From: Neospora caninum Liverpool
Taxonomy: Eukaryota > Apicomplexa > Conoidasida > Eucoccidiorida > Sarcocystidae
Length of the DNA: 64,000 bases
NCBI RefSeq assembly: GCF_000208865.1
Contig: NC_018392.1
Location: 806,001-870,000 of the forward strand
Direction: 5' to 3'
In this document: piece after piece, positions 46,610 to 59,100 of the stretch
How the letters are laid out: every line of letters begins with the position of its first letter
Position numbering within the stretch: the first letter of the stretch is position 1
Notes under the pieces: generated by a model
Database searches by the model: none
The model's input: only the letters and a program-made list of their open reading frames with translations
What the model was told of the DNA's origin: nothing
Program-made: the position numbers and the translations under genes

Positions 46610-48214
46610 TAACTGCCATGAACTCGCATCGGTCGATGCCCCCACACCTCTTCGATGTTTCGTCATGATGAATAGCGCCGCCACTTCAGGAAATGCGGCA
46701 ATTCCGAAGACGCGATCGTGAAGGGAAGTTGCCTATTAGCGTCGGCGAATAAGCGGGATTGAAACATATTCAGCGTAGAACGGCGGGGAACTTGCATAGA
46801 ACCGTAGCCCGTTGGTACAACTACAGCTATTAGATGACAGATTTCCATGCAGTTCCCCCTACCTCTTGTCCACACACGTGACTGTACATGCGAATAATAC
46901 AATCCAGCAGAGAAGGACCAACGCCATGCCGGTCCGGAGGGAAGAGTTTACGGATCTGCCGGGAGCTACCTGAGTTAACGTTTCTCTACTCCCACTCGTC
47001 CTTGTCCCGAAAAACAGAAACGGAAGCCCGTCCTGCAGTACTGGCGCCGCGTGACTGTGAAATGCCCAGTCGTTAGCGGTGTTAGCACACGACGCGCTAC
47101 CGACAAATGTCAAGCAATTCTACTGCTTAAAGACTCGTCAACCGAGGAGAAAGCGACCGCCTTGCCGATTCCATGCTCTAGAAGACTGACGGAACGTTTA
47201 GACGGTCCCGGGTTCAGGCTGCTGAAGATCCGCCGACCCGAGTGCTTCGGCGCGCTCCTACAACCAGTCACCTCTTCTCACATTTAGCACTTGTGATAGT
47301 GTGCCGCCGTGCTGATGGGAAGCTGCATAACAATTCTCGCTTGCGAAGAAAAGAAATATCTGCCTCCAGCAAACGTGCACGGAGCAAACACCCTTGTCCA
47401 TCCCCAAAAGGTTACAGCAGCTGTTGAATTGCACACAGATGAATATCTATTCCCAGTATTGCTGGACAGCTCAAATGTCCGGTAGCATCATACATGTCAT
47501 AATGCGCGAAACCCCTACAGGCAACAGCCCCATTTTATCTGTTGACGGGGAACTGTGTAGGAAGGGATACAATCGTATATCGCTGTGGTTGTTTCCTGTG
47601 GTGTACTGAAAAAAATCCGTTCTGCCCCACTTATTCACCATCAGCTCTCTCTCCTTGCTATTACCCGTTGAGTCATAATCGACATGAGCTGTCGACTTGC
47701 CATTTCCCGGCGGCGTTATGGACTATCTTTGGCAACATTGCTGCAAGGAGACTCGAGGAGATAGCCCCCGAGTACCCCCATTGCCATTCAAACAGAGTGC
47801 AACCGCTGCAGGCACTCGTCGCCCGAAGAAAAGTCATTTGTTCAACTGACCGAGAAACAGATATATCTTGACGGTTCCAGAAGGCAGGTGCACCGCTTGG
47901 AAATTCCTCCATTCAGAGACTTATGCACAGACACCCTTCACAATTTCATGTGATAATGAGATTGTACGACACGAGAGGAGGCGGAGTGGAACACCAGCGC
48001 GGGATAAACTGTGTATGCGTGCGCATACAAGTAAGTACCTAGATAGAACTGCATATACATCCGCCTACAGTCCGGTTGGCAAAACCCCTCAAGTCTTCTT
48101 CAGGTTGAGACCGGAAACCTAATGGAGAGTTCTCTGCATTCTAACTGCTTTCGGGAGTCCCCTGACTCGAGATTTCCGCGCAGAGCAGAGATGTTCGTCG
48201 ACCAGAATGCGAAC
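46610..48214. other. Region with possible unassembled plus-strand exons
   Basis: Two plus-strand stretches look partly coding. One follows GTCCTGCAG at 47038 (YWRRVTVKCPVVSG, stop near 47287). The other is at about 47695-47871 (FPAALWTIFGNIAARRLEE). No start codon, donors or matching phases could be fixed, so no gene is called. Confidence 0.3.
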
Positions 48215-49820
48215 TCAGCGAGGCGTGCACTGAACAAAACTGACGTGCCGTGACCCTGTGCTGCTTGGTGACGGCGCTGTGATGAACTGCGGCCCTCGAT
48301 GAAGATCGAAACAGCCATGATGTTCTACCGGTGGAAGCAGGTATGCCTGCTGCATTGGCAAGTCTGACGAAGGTTTCGGCTGCAGGCAATACCCACACGC
48401 GGAGGAACTCAGAGGCCTATAACTCTGATGGCTGCCGGATATCCTGTGGAACGAAGGCTTCAATCATACCGGATCGTCTCAGACGCATGAACAGACGGGG
48501 TAGAAACAATACATCGTTGTGGCATTGTTCATGAGAACGGTAGTGCACATCACAGTTGATACCTTCAAAGCCTTCATGGTCAATTTTTCAGAATTATGGA
48601 AAGGCGTTTTTGGCTCAACGCAAGCAGTCTACACACACACAGCTTTTCTCTAGTCCTTAGCTGCTGTTGCCTGTCGCCCGGCAGCTCGTGACATCCACAG
48701 CGCCAAACTTCTCACTGTGCTGCCAAGCGGAAGAGGGAACAGGAGAATATTTACGTCAAGAATCACCCGGATTCAAGTACATTAACTTAGGCACCGTCGT
48801 TGGATTGCACATTGTCACTCAGGAATACATGCAGCTCAGACGCGCATGAAATCCGAGCAGCTTCAAATATGCTACCGGTGGCCAATTCTTGGTAAACTTA
48901 CGCAGCATTGATACGAAGAGACCGGAGCGTCACTGAAATTCTCGTGTGCCGGCGTTGTGATCTTGGCAAGGGTGTCTGAGCATCCTTCGATGAAGCCGTA
49001 AACATTCTCACACAGTGGCGGTAGCGCCGACACTTCAAACGACGGAAACTGCAGCTCGCATCTAGGAAGAGTCGGTAACGCGACCGGGAGCCGCGGTGAC
49101 GGAGCCGGGTCTTGTACAGCGACAAGTTGGGCCATCGGAGCCTCGGGCATGACGTAGCGAGCCCTCCGAACGACGGGTGGTGGTCGAGGCACTCTGTGAG
49201 GCGGCAGTCTCTGACGCAGCGGTTCAGATCACATGTGCAATGTAGCATGGGCGTGCCGCTGTTGACGCTGATGTGTGATACAAAACAGTAGATTTCTCAC
49301 TCCCTGACAGGAATGGCGTCATTCCATGGAATCGAAGCTTTGTCGGATTCATGCTTTACAGACAAATAGGATGTCTGCGCCAGTCTCCTGATGCTAGGCA
49401 ATGACGCTCTCCACTGTGTGGCAGTTCATCAGTCGGAAAAGCGGGCGAGTCCAGTTTCCCCCGCACGGGGAACACATCCGTTCTTTTTCGTTAGTCACCA
49501 ACAGACACAGGATACCTATCTTCACGGAAGGATACTCCAGAACATTTCCAGAAACGAAGCGATGGCCGGCTCTTCCCACTAAAAAAGGGACTCACTCTAG
49601 AGAAGGTGTCATGGACCTCTGGCTGTGTGGGGCTGAAAGCGCACTGTGGATAAACAGGAGGTGGACAAGGGATGCCGTATGGCGAGACACTCGGGACCGG
49701 CCCAAGCACATCGCCTTCATCCACATCCTCCTGGAGTTCGCCGAGGGTTGCGCAGATTTTTTTGATTGCAGTACCGGTGAAATTCGGTCTCATCCGAATG
49801 TCCAACCCGTCAACCTGCAT
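48215..49820 (-). CDS. Proline-rich protein, unrecognised, three exons
   Basis: Three minus-strand exons join in phase 0: 49820-49596 (acceptor TTGTTTTTCAG, donor GTGAGT, 75 codons), 49210-48902 (acceptor GCGTCAG, donor GTAAGT, 103 codons) and 48379-48215 (acceptor TTGCCTGCAG, 54 codons plus stop). Together they encode 232 residues. An ATG (MQVDGLDIRM) stands immediately after the first acceptor, so that exon may hold the start behind a 5' UTR intron, or continue from an unseen upstream exon. The sequence is Pro-rich (YGIPCPPPVYPQCAF, RVPRPPPVVRRARYVMPEAP) with scattered cysteines and no signal peptide or membrane span. The plus strand across the first exon is also open for 200 codons (49401-50003), but the strong splice signals favour the minus strand. 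I do not recognise the family. Confidence 0.55.
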
Positions 49821-51730
49821 CTGAAAAACAAGGCAGCGGCACTATGCCAGAAGACATTGCGTTGGAATAGGTTTAGGCACACTCTTGCTGAAACTATGCT
49901 GTTCGCATCAAGCGGTTTCATGAGTCTTCCGGACCCTCAAACGTGGCAAAAAAAGTATTTTGGATCCGTTGGTGCCCTGTCAAAAGAACCACTATTACCA
50001 TGAGCGTTTAAGCTGGCCTCCTGTCGAGAAGTGACCATTAAAGAAACGGTACGATAGACTCAGCGATCTCCCTATTCTCCAGGCTACGACCATGCAATTC
50101 AGTGTAATAAGGTCAGCTAGTCCATCACGCTTACGGTTACGATCCCTGGAAGGGCGGTATATACCAGCCGAAGTTTGCCGATACGGCCGTAGTCGAGCCG
50201 CGCGTCCACACCGTTGTTCTGCCGATCACAGGGAAAACAGACGGAGCACAGGCGTGGGCGCAAACGAAAACCTGAGGACTGCGTGCATTCCATTGCGCGA
50301 ATGTAATGCCCACGCAGGACAATACCACTGTTGATTGAGGAGTGCACAAAGACACATTTTTCTGAATCATGATGTCGCAGATGTACAAGTGGTCAGGACA
50401 ATACCACTGCTGATTGAGGAGTGCACAAAGACACATTTTTCTGAATCATGATGTCGCAGATGTACAAGTGGTCAGGACAATACCACTGCTGATTGAGGAG
50501 TGCACAAAGACACATTTTTCTGAGTCATGATGTCGCAGATGTTCAAGTGGTCAGGACAATACCACTGCTGATTGAGGAGTGCACAAAGACACATTTTTCT
50601 GAGTCATGATGTCGCAGATGTTCAAGTGGTTCTCGAGGCTGGTTTGATGGACCAGAAGAGATATTGTACACTGGAGCCTGCCATTGAACACCTTTCCGTC
50701 AGTGAACACATTCAGACCTGCCTTGCTCCTTCGTCGTTACACATATATGCAGCCCAACTGACAGTACAACTAACCCCACCTGGAGCACATGGTTAACAAT
50801 GTCTGTCCGCAAGGTGAGATTGTTTATCTCCACGCCCTCATTGAAACCCAGTGTGACGGTCTTCTCGTTGACGCCTGCGAATTCATGTCATCAGAGCCGT
50901 ATGAATGATCAAATGACAATTATGTTTCTCGTCGGGCGCATTCTATGCCAAGGGACGGACGCCGTTCCATAAATAACTTCCATTCCTCCGGGAGTGCTTA
51001 GCAGGAAGCGGAGCAGCGAATGGGGGCTCGGATGCGACAGTGGCTGTACGATACACGAGCAGAAGAACTAGCACGTATTGTCGCTGTGTTCTCTGTGATG
51101 AACACTCCAAGGATACGAAATCAACGGTACAGGGGACCGCACACAGCTATGTGCAAGGCCTCCGCAGAGCTTGTCTAGGCGGCGCCGGCAGCGAACGATA
51201 CATTGTCTCTGGCATTCATATCTGAGGGTAAGAATATACACGCCCCACATTTCGGTTGTCCCAGCACCAATATTCGCTCAACCACCTTCCTGCACATATT
51301 TATGAAGAGCATGTAAGGTCGTTCATATACCCCATTCATATGTACGGCAACGAGGAGGAATCCAGGAAAAGGAGGGGTTACTCGCCGCGACAGAGCGAAC
51401 AGTACCGCAGAGGATTCGCTCTCCTTGTCGTGTTTGGCAATGGGCCAGACCCTCGCTTGATATTTGGCAATGAGTTCTAGGCCTGAATGGTACTTAATCG
51501 TTCGTCATTCCCCGTCGCACAAGTAACCACACCAAAATCTTAGCGGACACTTTTGTCTATATTTTTTAAACCAGTGCTGGTAGGGCTTTTTCAAGTGACA
51601 CTAGTTTGCAGCACCAATGGCCTGATCAGTGACGAGTCACTGCGCGGTGTGGTCATGGTGAGGGAATCGTTGCAGCTCATGGGCAAATAGCACAAGTTAA
51701 CGGACTGCTACGGACATCGCAACCAGTTGA
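49821..51730. other. Region between head-to-head genes, with minisatellite
   Basis: Apart from the 79-base repeat array there are only short frames. Plus-strand stretches at 50092-50334 and 51256-51480 (the latter with HIYEEHVRSFIYPIHMYG) might be 5' exons of the gene at 51.7-53.4 kb, but no junctions could be fixed. Confidence 0.3.
50315..50630. repeat. Minisatellite, four 79-base copies
   Basis: Four head-to-tail copies begin at 50315, 50394, 50473 and 50552, each opening with CAGGACAATACCACTG. Copies differ at a few sites: TTGATT against CTGATT in copy 1, GAATCA in copies 1-2 against GAGTCA in copies 3-4, and TGTACAAG against TGTTCAAG. Copies 1-2 and 3-4 therefore share variants, suggesting stepwise duplication. 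Confidence 0.92.
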
Positions 51731-53432
51731 TTGGCTTGTTTCCACGGTTACTATTACGAGGAAACCACACAATATACAGCTCTTCGAAAACGTCGAGACT
51801 TGTCTAGCCACTATGCGGCGGTTGGATGCGATCATCGCCAGCTGCTAGCCCCCATTCCCAAAGAAATGACGCGACGCACCTTCCACATACTGAGAAAGGG
51901 TCTTATGAAGGAAATCTTTGATGTAGTCCATCTCCTTGTGAGCGACAGTAGAACGGGCCGAGCGGCCACGTCAAGGAGTTGTCCGAGAGTTGTAAGAAAC
52001 CCGGTGTTGCTGGCAGACCACACTTTTGCGCAGCGACTGCTGTCGACGAGACGCAGAGGCTTAGAAAATATGGGAGCCACTGTGTTGACAAGAAACGCAG
52101 TTGTCGCACCGGGCACCGTGATAGAATATCACCACACGTTAAGTACACTCGAGGTAGCTAGAAAAGGGAGGTAGAGAGCGAAGGAAAACTGGGAAGGCCA
52201 AATGTGCTCGAGAGTGACAACAAATGGCAGCGGCAGAGGCGAAGTGTAGGCCTAGTACAGCAGCTTGACATCTTGTCTTGTGACCAGGTCCCTTGCTTTG
52301 AAGTCGCGCGGGAGTAGTGTCCTCCAGCGTCGTCTTATATTCCGGACGGAGTGCTCGTTGACCGGCACGAGAGTTTTTCTGTGGACTGACCCAGGGCCTC
52401 CACCGCCACTCCAAACATATTTTAATCAACCCAGATAGGAACGAAGCAGCGAAAAATGATAGTCGTTATTTAATCCACGAAACGTGGACAAACACACAAC
52501 CAGACCAGATATCCAGTGTATGTGGCGCGTACTAGCCAAGACACGACATTGGGGAAACACAATTGGAGGCGCTTCATGTCTCGCAATAAACAGGAAAGTA
52601 TTGATTTTTCAAAATATTGGTCAGAGTCCACGTATACACAGCGCTAGCCCCCACAGTGGAACACAATTGGCCACTGAGTTTGCTTAAAATACCATTGGCA
52701 ATGAATGGTGTCAGCCGTCAATTGCGAGTTGCCATGATCATCGTCGGGTCTCCCCTTCCTCAAGCTGTCGCCGGAATTGCTGTATGAAAAGAAATCCGAT
52801 GATGGACAATTCTTCAACATCCATTTAGTGGAATGCCCGTATGCAGTAGATACGGATGGTGTGCGGCGGGTAACCAGAAATTGCACAATCGCCGCAGGCT
52901 ACCAAACCATTACTCGTGTGGTGCAGGTATTTGGCCATGATGGGAGTCATGAGACCACAGAAACAGATCATAGGCTTGCCAGCGATGAAAGGTCTCTTCA
53001 GGCGACAAATCTATCGAATGTGGCCTACAACGCAACATTTGTACCACCGCGACACAGTCTATTATCCATATGAAGTTACTCTGGGCTTTGAGTGCAGTGT
53101 CGTACCCCCACAACAGACTGAAAGAACCGTTTGGTTGTTTCTGTATATATACGCGAGTACGCTGAGATCGGCGAAGCAAGCAGCGTCCTGTCGAATAGGC
53201 AGGTGTATCTCTTCAGATTCACAGAAGCTTACGCAATCTGTCGCCTGGTCAGCTTGACTCCCCGTCGCCGGGGACACTGCTTGGTGACACTACCGTTACC
53301 GGGTCGCTGAAATGTGTCTCCAATTCTATGGAAGGCATTGTCTTCTTGGGGGCGAATGCGGAAGGTCAAATGCCTTGGAAGAGACCTCTAACTGCCCTGC
53401 TACAACTATTTCATCATTATTCTGAACCGTAG
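51731..53432 (+). CDS. Unrecognised gene, three 3' exons
   Basis: Three plus-strand exons join in phase 0. The first is open from about 51731 and ends at 52153 (donor GTAGCT), with NMGATVLTRNAVVAPGTVIE. The second is 52765-52926 (acceptor TCCCCTTCCTCAAG, donor GTATTT), with SPELLYEKKSDDGQFFNIHL. The third is 53217-53432 (acceptor GTATCTCTTCAG), with SMEGIVFLGANAEGQMPWK and the stop. The true start is not known. The first in-frame ATG in the open stretch is at 51867 (MTRRTFHIL), and earlier exons may exist. No domain is recognised. The opposite strand is also open at 51832-52148, but the three-way phase agreement and good acceptors support this strand. Confidence 0.5.
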
Positions 53433-56182
53433 CTAACATGGACCGCACTACAGTTGGCGACATAGCCGAACACGAGCCTTCTCCCGCGGGAAAGGAGTAG
53501 GCATGCTCTGTTACTACACTGGATGTCGACACCGAAGCCAGTGATCTCGGTGAGTGATGAAGAAGCAGGCCGCAAGTGTCGGAAAGCAAGTATGGAACTG
53601 TGAAATGATGAATTCTGCGGGGTAGAGCTACATCTCCTATGCCCAGTGTTCTGCCTTTGGCGCAAGATAGGGTAGCGTCAGAGTTCGCTATCACACCACC
53701 GACCGTTGCCGATCAACGCCTCCACTCAGTTCCCCAGCAGTCCTCCCCGAAATGGTATTTCTTTCTCGATCCATCAGGTTTGTCGAAGTAAGGAAGGACT
53801 CAACACCACTGTGGAATTGCCACCGCCTTGCCAGATTGAGAGCTGTTTCGCAGCACTATGGCTGCACCGTCCTGTGGCACGCAGCACCGGTAAAATATAC
53901 GACGTGCCACACTTTACAGGATTGCTAGAACCATTCAAGTGAAAAAATGTCTTACACTCGCTTCCAATTTAGTTTAGACTTATAACTGATCTGTTTTTGA
54001 AGACAGAACAAACGTTACTTAAGGGTATCGAAAATACCGTCTCATAATAGTACCTAGGAACCGATCGGTTATATTCAGTCGTTATGGGTCAAGATGCACT
54101 CCAGTTTAACAGTACGTTTTGGTCATGGGAATGCTATGAAAAGTAGTTCGCCAATGAAAGCAAAACCTATACTTTGAGTGTCCCTTACGATGTCCCAGAG
54201 GTCCGACACAGCCCATACAGAAACGGTACAGTGCGGCGTAACACCATCCTCAGAACAAGATGCCGATTCGCCTCTCTGTTCGAATTCATCTCGGTCAACT
54301 CCTGTTCGTTTCCGGTAAGCTTGCACATTCCAGCCCGCTTCGTGGGCTGCCGACACAGGGCTACCTACACCTGCCTCCAGAACCGCTCCTTCACCCGAAA
54401 ATGACGCAGAGACATGGCCAAACTTTACATCTTATCCTACGGCATTTGGTCCTGGATGCCGCGAACGGCGGCGCATCGTGCCGGCCATGAAGGCACTGCA
54501 TTAGGAAAATCCCTGTGAGCTCCGGAGAAAAAATTGGCTTCGAACAGCCACTGTCATGCCTAACTGCTGGTCGGAAGACCGGGTTGCCACTGAGGTGTCA
54601 TTACTTCTTTCATGTTGTATGCTTGAATCAGCTTGCTGTATTTGAACATGATGAGCAAGAATGGAAACGCCAACTTGTTCTGTCAAGCTGCTTTGTACCA
54701 CTAGCTAAGCCGGTACAGCGGCTTCTGAACTGACTGGTACCGAATCACGCAACCCTAGAGAATCCAGAAGAAGGGGCTAAAGCGAAGGGAATTGCATGTG
54801 GCCACATCCATGTGCACTTTTGTTCTCCTCCATGGACTAACTCGAAAAATTTGACGTAATGCTCCCTGCTGTAAGGCTTTCGGTGCTCCCCTACGGAAAA
54901 AACAATCCTACTGGTGTGGGGGCACACTACGCAAGAGCGGAAGTGACTGGCGCGACTTCAACACGGTTTCCTATACATCCTCTACAGCTACAGATACTCT
55001 CCTTCCTCTCTTCCTCTTAAAGAGTTGGAGACCTTACCTATGGAAGCATTCGTTTACCTGGATGGCCTCTCTGACAGCCGCCATTTCAGCAGCCATAACA
55101 CAGAGCCCCACGCCGACTCACGAAATGCAACAAATTGCAGTTTCCCCCGTCTCAAATCACCACCTTTTACTCCTGCTGACCACTTTTACTGGCTTCAATA
55201 TTCCTGGGTGGCTTCCCTGGATTGTCCGTCATGAAAATACACAGCCGCGGCCCGTCGCCCACCCCGGTGGATACATGCCCGAGACGATCGAGCACTGTCA
55301 ACGCAACCATTCGATCGAGACCGACAGAGCCACACTGCCTTTCCACAGCTTACAGGATGCACCTCAGCGCAATAACTCTGCGCGAATGCTAACAATGCGA
55401 TGGGTTTCAAAAACTTCGAATTCAGCGCTGGCGTTCCCGCAAAGGCTGCAGACGGGGCCCCCCACTGAGTCGCCTGTGGCCCCGCGACTTTTCTTCGCGT
55501 ACCGACGGGATCGACATGCGAAGAAAAGACAGATAAACTGTGCAGTCTCCCGCCACCAGGAGATGCTGCATATTTATCACGTGTCATCTGCTGGGTCATT
55601 TCCCGTGCGGAGAGGAGAACAGGGATGCCGTAGCAGGCACTGTTTTTGCTTTAGAGGAGCAGGGAAACTGTTGAGACTCGTTATGCGTAGGACAACAGAG
55701 CAGTTGCCTGGGCTTTTTTTTTGCCTCAATGACCCTGGCGGAGATGTGAGGCGTTCGGACTTGCTGTGACCGTATTCCATCGCTTCACGGGTTCTTCTCC
55801 CCTACATTTGCTTGCACAGTTTGTGTCATGCTCGTTGTAAAAAGTACTGGGATTCCTCCAATTCCGGTGCGTTGCGTTGCAGCTTCCATCTTCCCACTGC
55901 GCCTTCCGCTCTTCCCACTGCTGTCGTCGAAACGTCGCGCAGTTGCGCCCCTTTCGTTCATCGACAATGACGGCTGTTCATCTCTGGACACAATATTTGC
56001 GTGAGGAGCTTGAAAAGGCTGTAGTTGTCTTTTCATAACAATGGACTGTCCCGCGGGAGTCTCATTTCTGCTCGTGAGATTGGACGGTGTCGCACTTGCA
56101 TCACTGTTTAAAATAACTGCCACCGGGAGCGGGAGGTTGCATCCATATGACAGCGTCAGTATGGTGACCATGTTCGAGTACA
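53433..56182. other. Region with no assembled gene
   Basis: Several short stretches look partly coding but cannot be joined: plus strand 53750-53940 and 54174-54313 (ending at a GTAAGC donor), minus strand 54123-54356 and 54745-54927. A 235-codon plus-strand frame at 55062-55769 starts with an ATG but has no motif, and may be leader DNA of the long gene that follows. Confidence 0.3.
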
Positions 56183-59100
56183 ATGGCGGCTCGTGACGAC
56201 GTCCCTTTGGTAACTTTGCTCTTTTCTTCCCCTCAAAATGGTAATCCTGCGACTAATGCAACCACCGTCGAGGGAAATCTGCCCCCGACGGCGGCATCTA
56301 TCTTACCTCAGGCCCGTAAACGTGGTCTGCAAGTGCCGACTGCTCACGCTGATGCAGATCCCGAACACAGTCATGCACGGAATACAATCGGACGCAAGAG
56401 GACGTCGGCACCGTCCAACCTTTCGGGGGGACCCTGGACACCTGACGCGCCATCGCTACACTCCCGAAACTCCAGTCCAATAGGAGCTTCCGCACCTGGT
56501 ATGAGGAGGGACGCCCGGACGAGGAGAATGTACGGGCGACGTACACAGGCGAGTGCGACTGGCAGAGCTTCCAAATATGGCAATCATGGTCGAGGAGCGT
56601 CGCAAGCTGCGCGCAGCGCCACGCCTGAAGGAGACGGTCGGGAACTACACTTTGATGGACGCACCGGTTACGCGTACGTTGTAGAGACGGGAGTTTCACG
56701 GTTTCATCCTAACGGTGGCGCACAGCCTGCAGCAGGTGTGGCGGTCACCCAGGGTCGCCAGCCCCACGCGGAGACGCGTACCCCGCACCACTTGCAGTGG
56801 ACGGCGACACAGTCATGGAGGATTTCAGGCTTGTCAGACGGCCCAGAACGAGTCATGAGGACTTCTGCTGCGCATCGAACCGATCCTGTCGTTGTTCGTG
56901 GGTTCAGTGACCCTGGCATCTCGGGTGGTTTTCGTAGCACGCTTGCGTCGACAGACACAACCGGGGGTCACGCCGGTCGTGTGACCGTCACCACTCTTTC
57001 CTCGGCGTTGGCCAAAGGAGGGTCTGATCTAGTCCAGCTGACTGAAGGTTCGGCATTTCGTCATCGCCACCGCCATGTGGGGTCTCACAAAGTTACTTCC
57101 CGAGGGGCTGTAAAACTCCACCGTAAAAAGAAGTGTGTGGTCCGGTCTACTGTTGCTATTTATGCCTTCCTTTGCTTAATGGGTTTCCTTCGGTTGTTTC
57201 GCGGCCCATCTCAACTGAGAATCAGTGCAGCAGGCATTGAAGGTGTAGGGGCCGCACGAGGACGCGGAGAAGCTGCACACCCCTTGGTGCTGCACAAAAG
57301 CGAGAACCCAGCAGTTGATCGGCATAACCAGCTGGATACGTTTGAGGGGGACCTTTCACAGGCGGCTGGCCTGTCACCTGGCGAAAGCCTCACTGATGTC
57401 GATGACTCCAGTACCAGGAATGGTGAGCGTGCTGAAGGAACCGGCAGTTCAGATTCGAGCGTGTCTGCGGCTAGAGTGTCGCAGGAGTCCCTGAGAACCC
57501 CTCCAGCAACGGAGGCGCTGCCCTCCCCACCTGTGGTTTTTACAGAAGAAGCAGAGGCAGCCGATTCTTATGGTGTAAATCTTGAAAGGCATCTCCGTTT
57601 GCACTCTGTTTTTCGTGAGATGGAAGATGGAGCACCAACGCCAATACATCCAGTTAACTCGCCCCCGGAGCCTCAAAACATAGAGACTTCCATTTCCACG
57701 GCATCTGCTGGTCCTCACGATCAACCTTACGATTCCGAACGACAGGCGTTGCCGGTTGCCGTGCACTCCGCCACACGAGCCAGGCGGGCGGGTTCACCAG
57801 GCAAAGGACGTCGGGATCGCGGCAGATCACCCCACGGCAGATGGAAGCACACCGCCCGAGGCCATGATGGAGCGCCAGGAGACTCTCGGGATGCTGGAGT
57901 GGGCAGCGTTGAGGAACGGGATACGATGGCTGAGCGAGTGGATACGATGCCACACGTTGCCCGATCCGGTTGGCCGTGCGGCTCAGGCAACACAGGTAGT
58001 TCCGGTTTCCAAGGTGAAGCGATTGCAGTGGACCAAAGTGTCGCCCTGCTTCCGGAACCGATGGAGGTGGCTGCTGTGGAGGTTGGAAAAACGCGTGGCC
58101 GAAAAACCAGCACGACTGCTGCGCAGAAGCGTGCTCGGTACAAAAATGGAGGAAACGGTGCCGCTCTCACACACGGACGAGTGTCCAGTGCCAGTCGCAG
58201 ACCGACCAACATGAGAAGCCCCAGCTCAACTGCACGGAGTGAATCCGTTGCGAGTGCACAAACGGCACACGAAACATTGGGCGGCTCCGGAGAACCGGGG
58301 GCAGACAGAGAGGTGGGCCAGTCCCGTGCCACGCCGTTCTTCTCTCCAGATCTTCCTGTTTCGGAGAGGACAACCCCGGCTGACTCTGCCGGACGTAAGC
58401 CCGCCACTGGGTCACAAGCAGTGAAGCCTCTCGGGACTGACGGGAAAGCGCTTTCCACAGGTCATCGCGTCCTGCAAGATTCTTCGGGTCAAGTGGGAGA
58501 GGATGGAATTCCTGGAAGGGCAGTTCCAGATACGCCTCGGAGTGGAGACATGCAAACAAATACGGTGGACGCGTGGACAGTTGGGAGAGGTTCGACGGAA
58601 AGGAGCAATTTAGTTACGGAGTCACAGAGGGAGACGCTTGCGGGCAGTCCAGTGGGGCCTCTGCCATCAGGCCGTGAATCTTCTGCGACGTCTCCAGTGA
58701 CCAACGACTCTACAGAAGAGGTGGCAACTGTCTACATGCAAGCAGGACGTTCCACGGATAGGTCGACCGTTCCCGACGTAGATTCATCACTTGTACCTGA
58801 CGAAGAAGTCAAAAAAGAGGCAAATACGCCCATGCCTCAACATCCTCGCATCTTGCCTCTCAAAGTAAAGGGCGCGCCTCTACTGACTGACAAGACAGAG
58901 GCAGCCGCCAAGCTTCCACAAAAAAGAAGCGAGGAAGTCCCTAGCGGTGGAGCACCGCTAGGCGCGGGTGCTGCTGTGGCGGCTGGGGCTGCTGCTGTCT
59001 TCGCGGGCTCGCCGGGTTTCGCCTATGCTTTCCCAGGACCTTTGGCATCGGAGGATGGAAAGGTAGCCGAAATGATTTTTTTTTCTGGAAAGCAGTTTGA

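Noticed and set aside
49401..50003. 200-codon plus-strand frame
   Set aside because: It overlaps the minus-strand exon that has a strong TTGTTTTTCAG acceptor and GTGAGT donor. The plus frame has no such support.
51832..52148. Minus-strand exon candidate ending in a GTGCGC donor that would join in phase to 49820
   Set aside because: The plus-strand reading of the same DNA joins in phase to two further exons with strong acceptors. I kept the plus strand.
54260..54313. Stretch reading LGQLLFVSG, resembling the RidA (YjgF) LLFVSGQ motif
   Set aside because: No other RidA block could be found on either side, and competing frames on both strands are equally open. A nine-residue match is too little.
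55062..55769. 235-codon frame upstream of the 1656-residue gene
   Set aside because: No recognisable feature except one hydrophobic stretch, and the opposite strand is also largely open. Most likely leader DNA.
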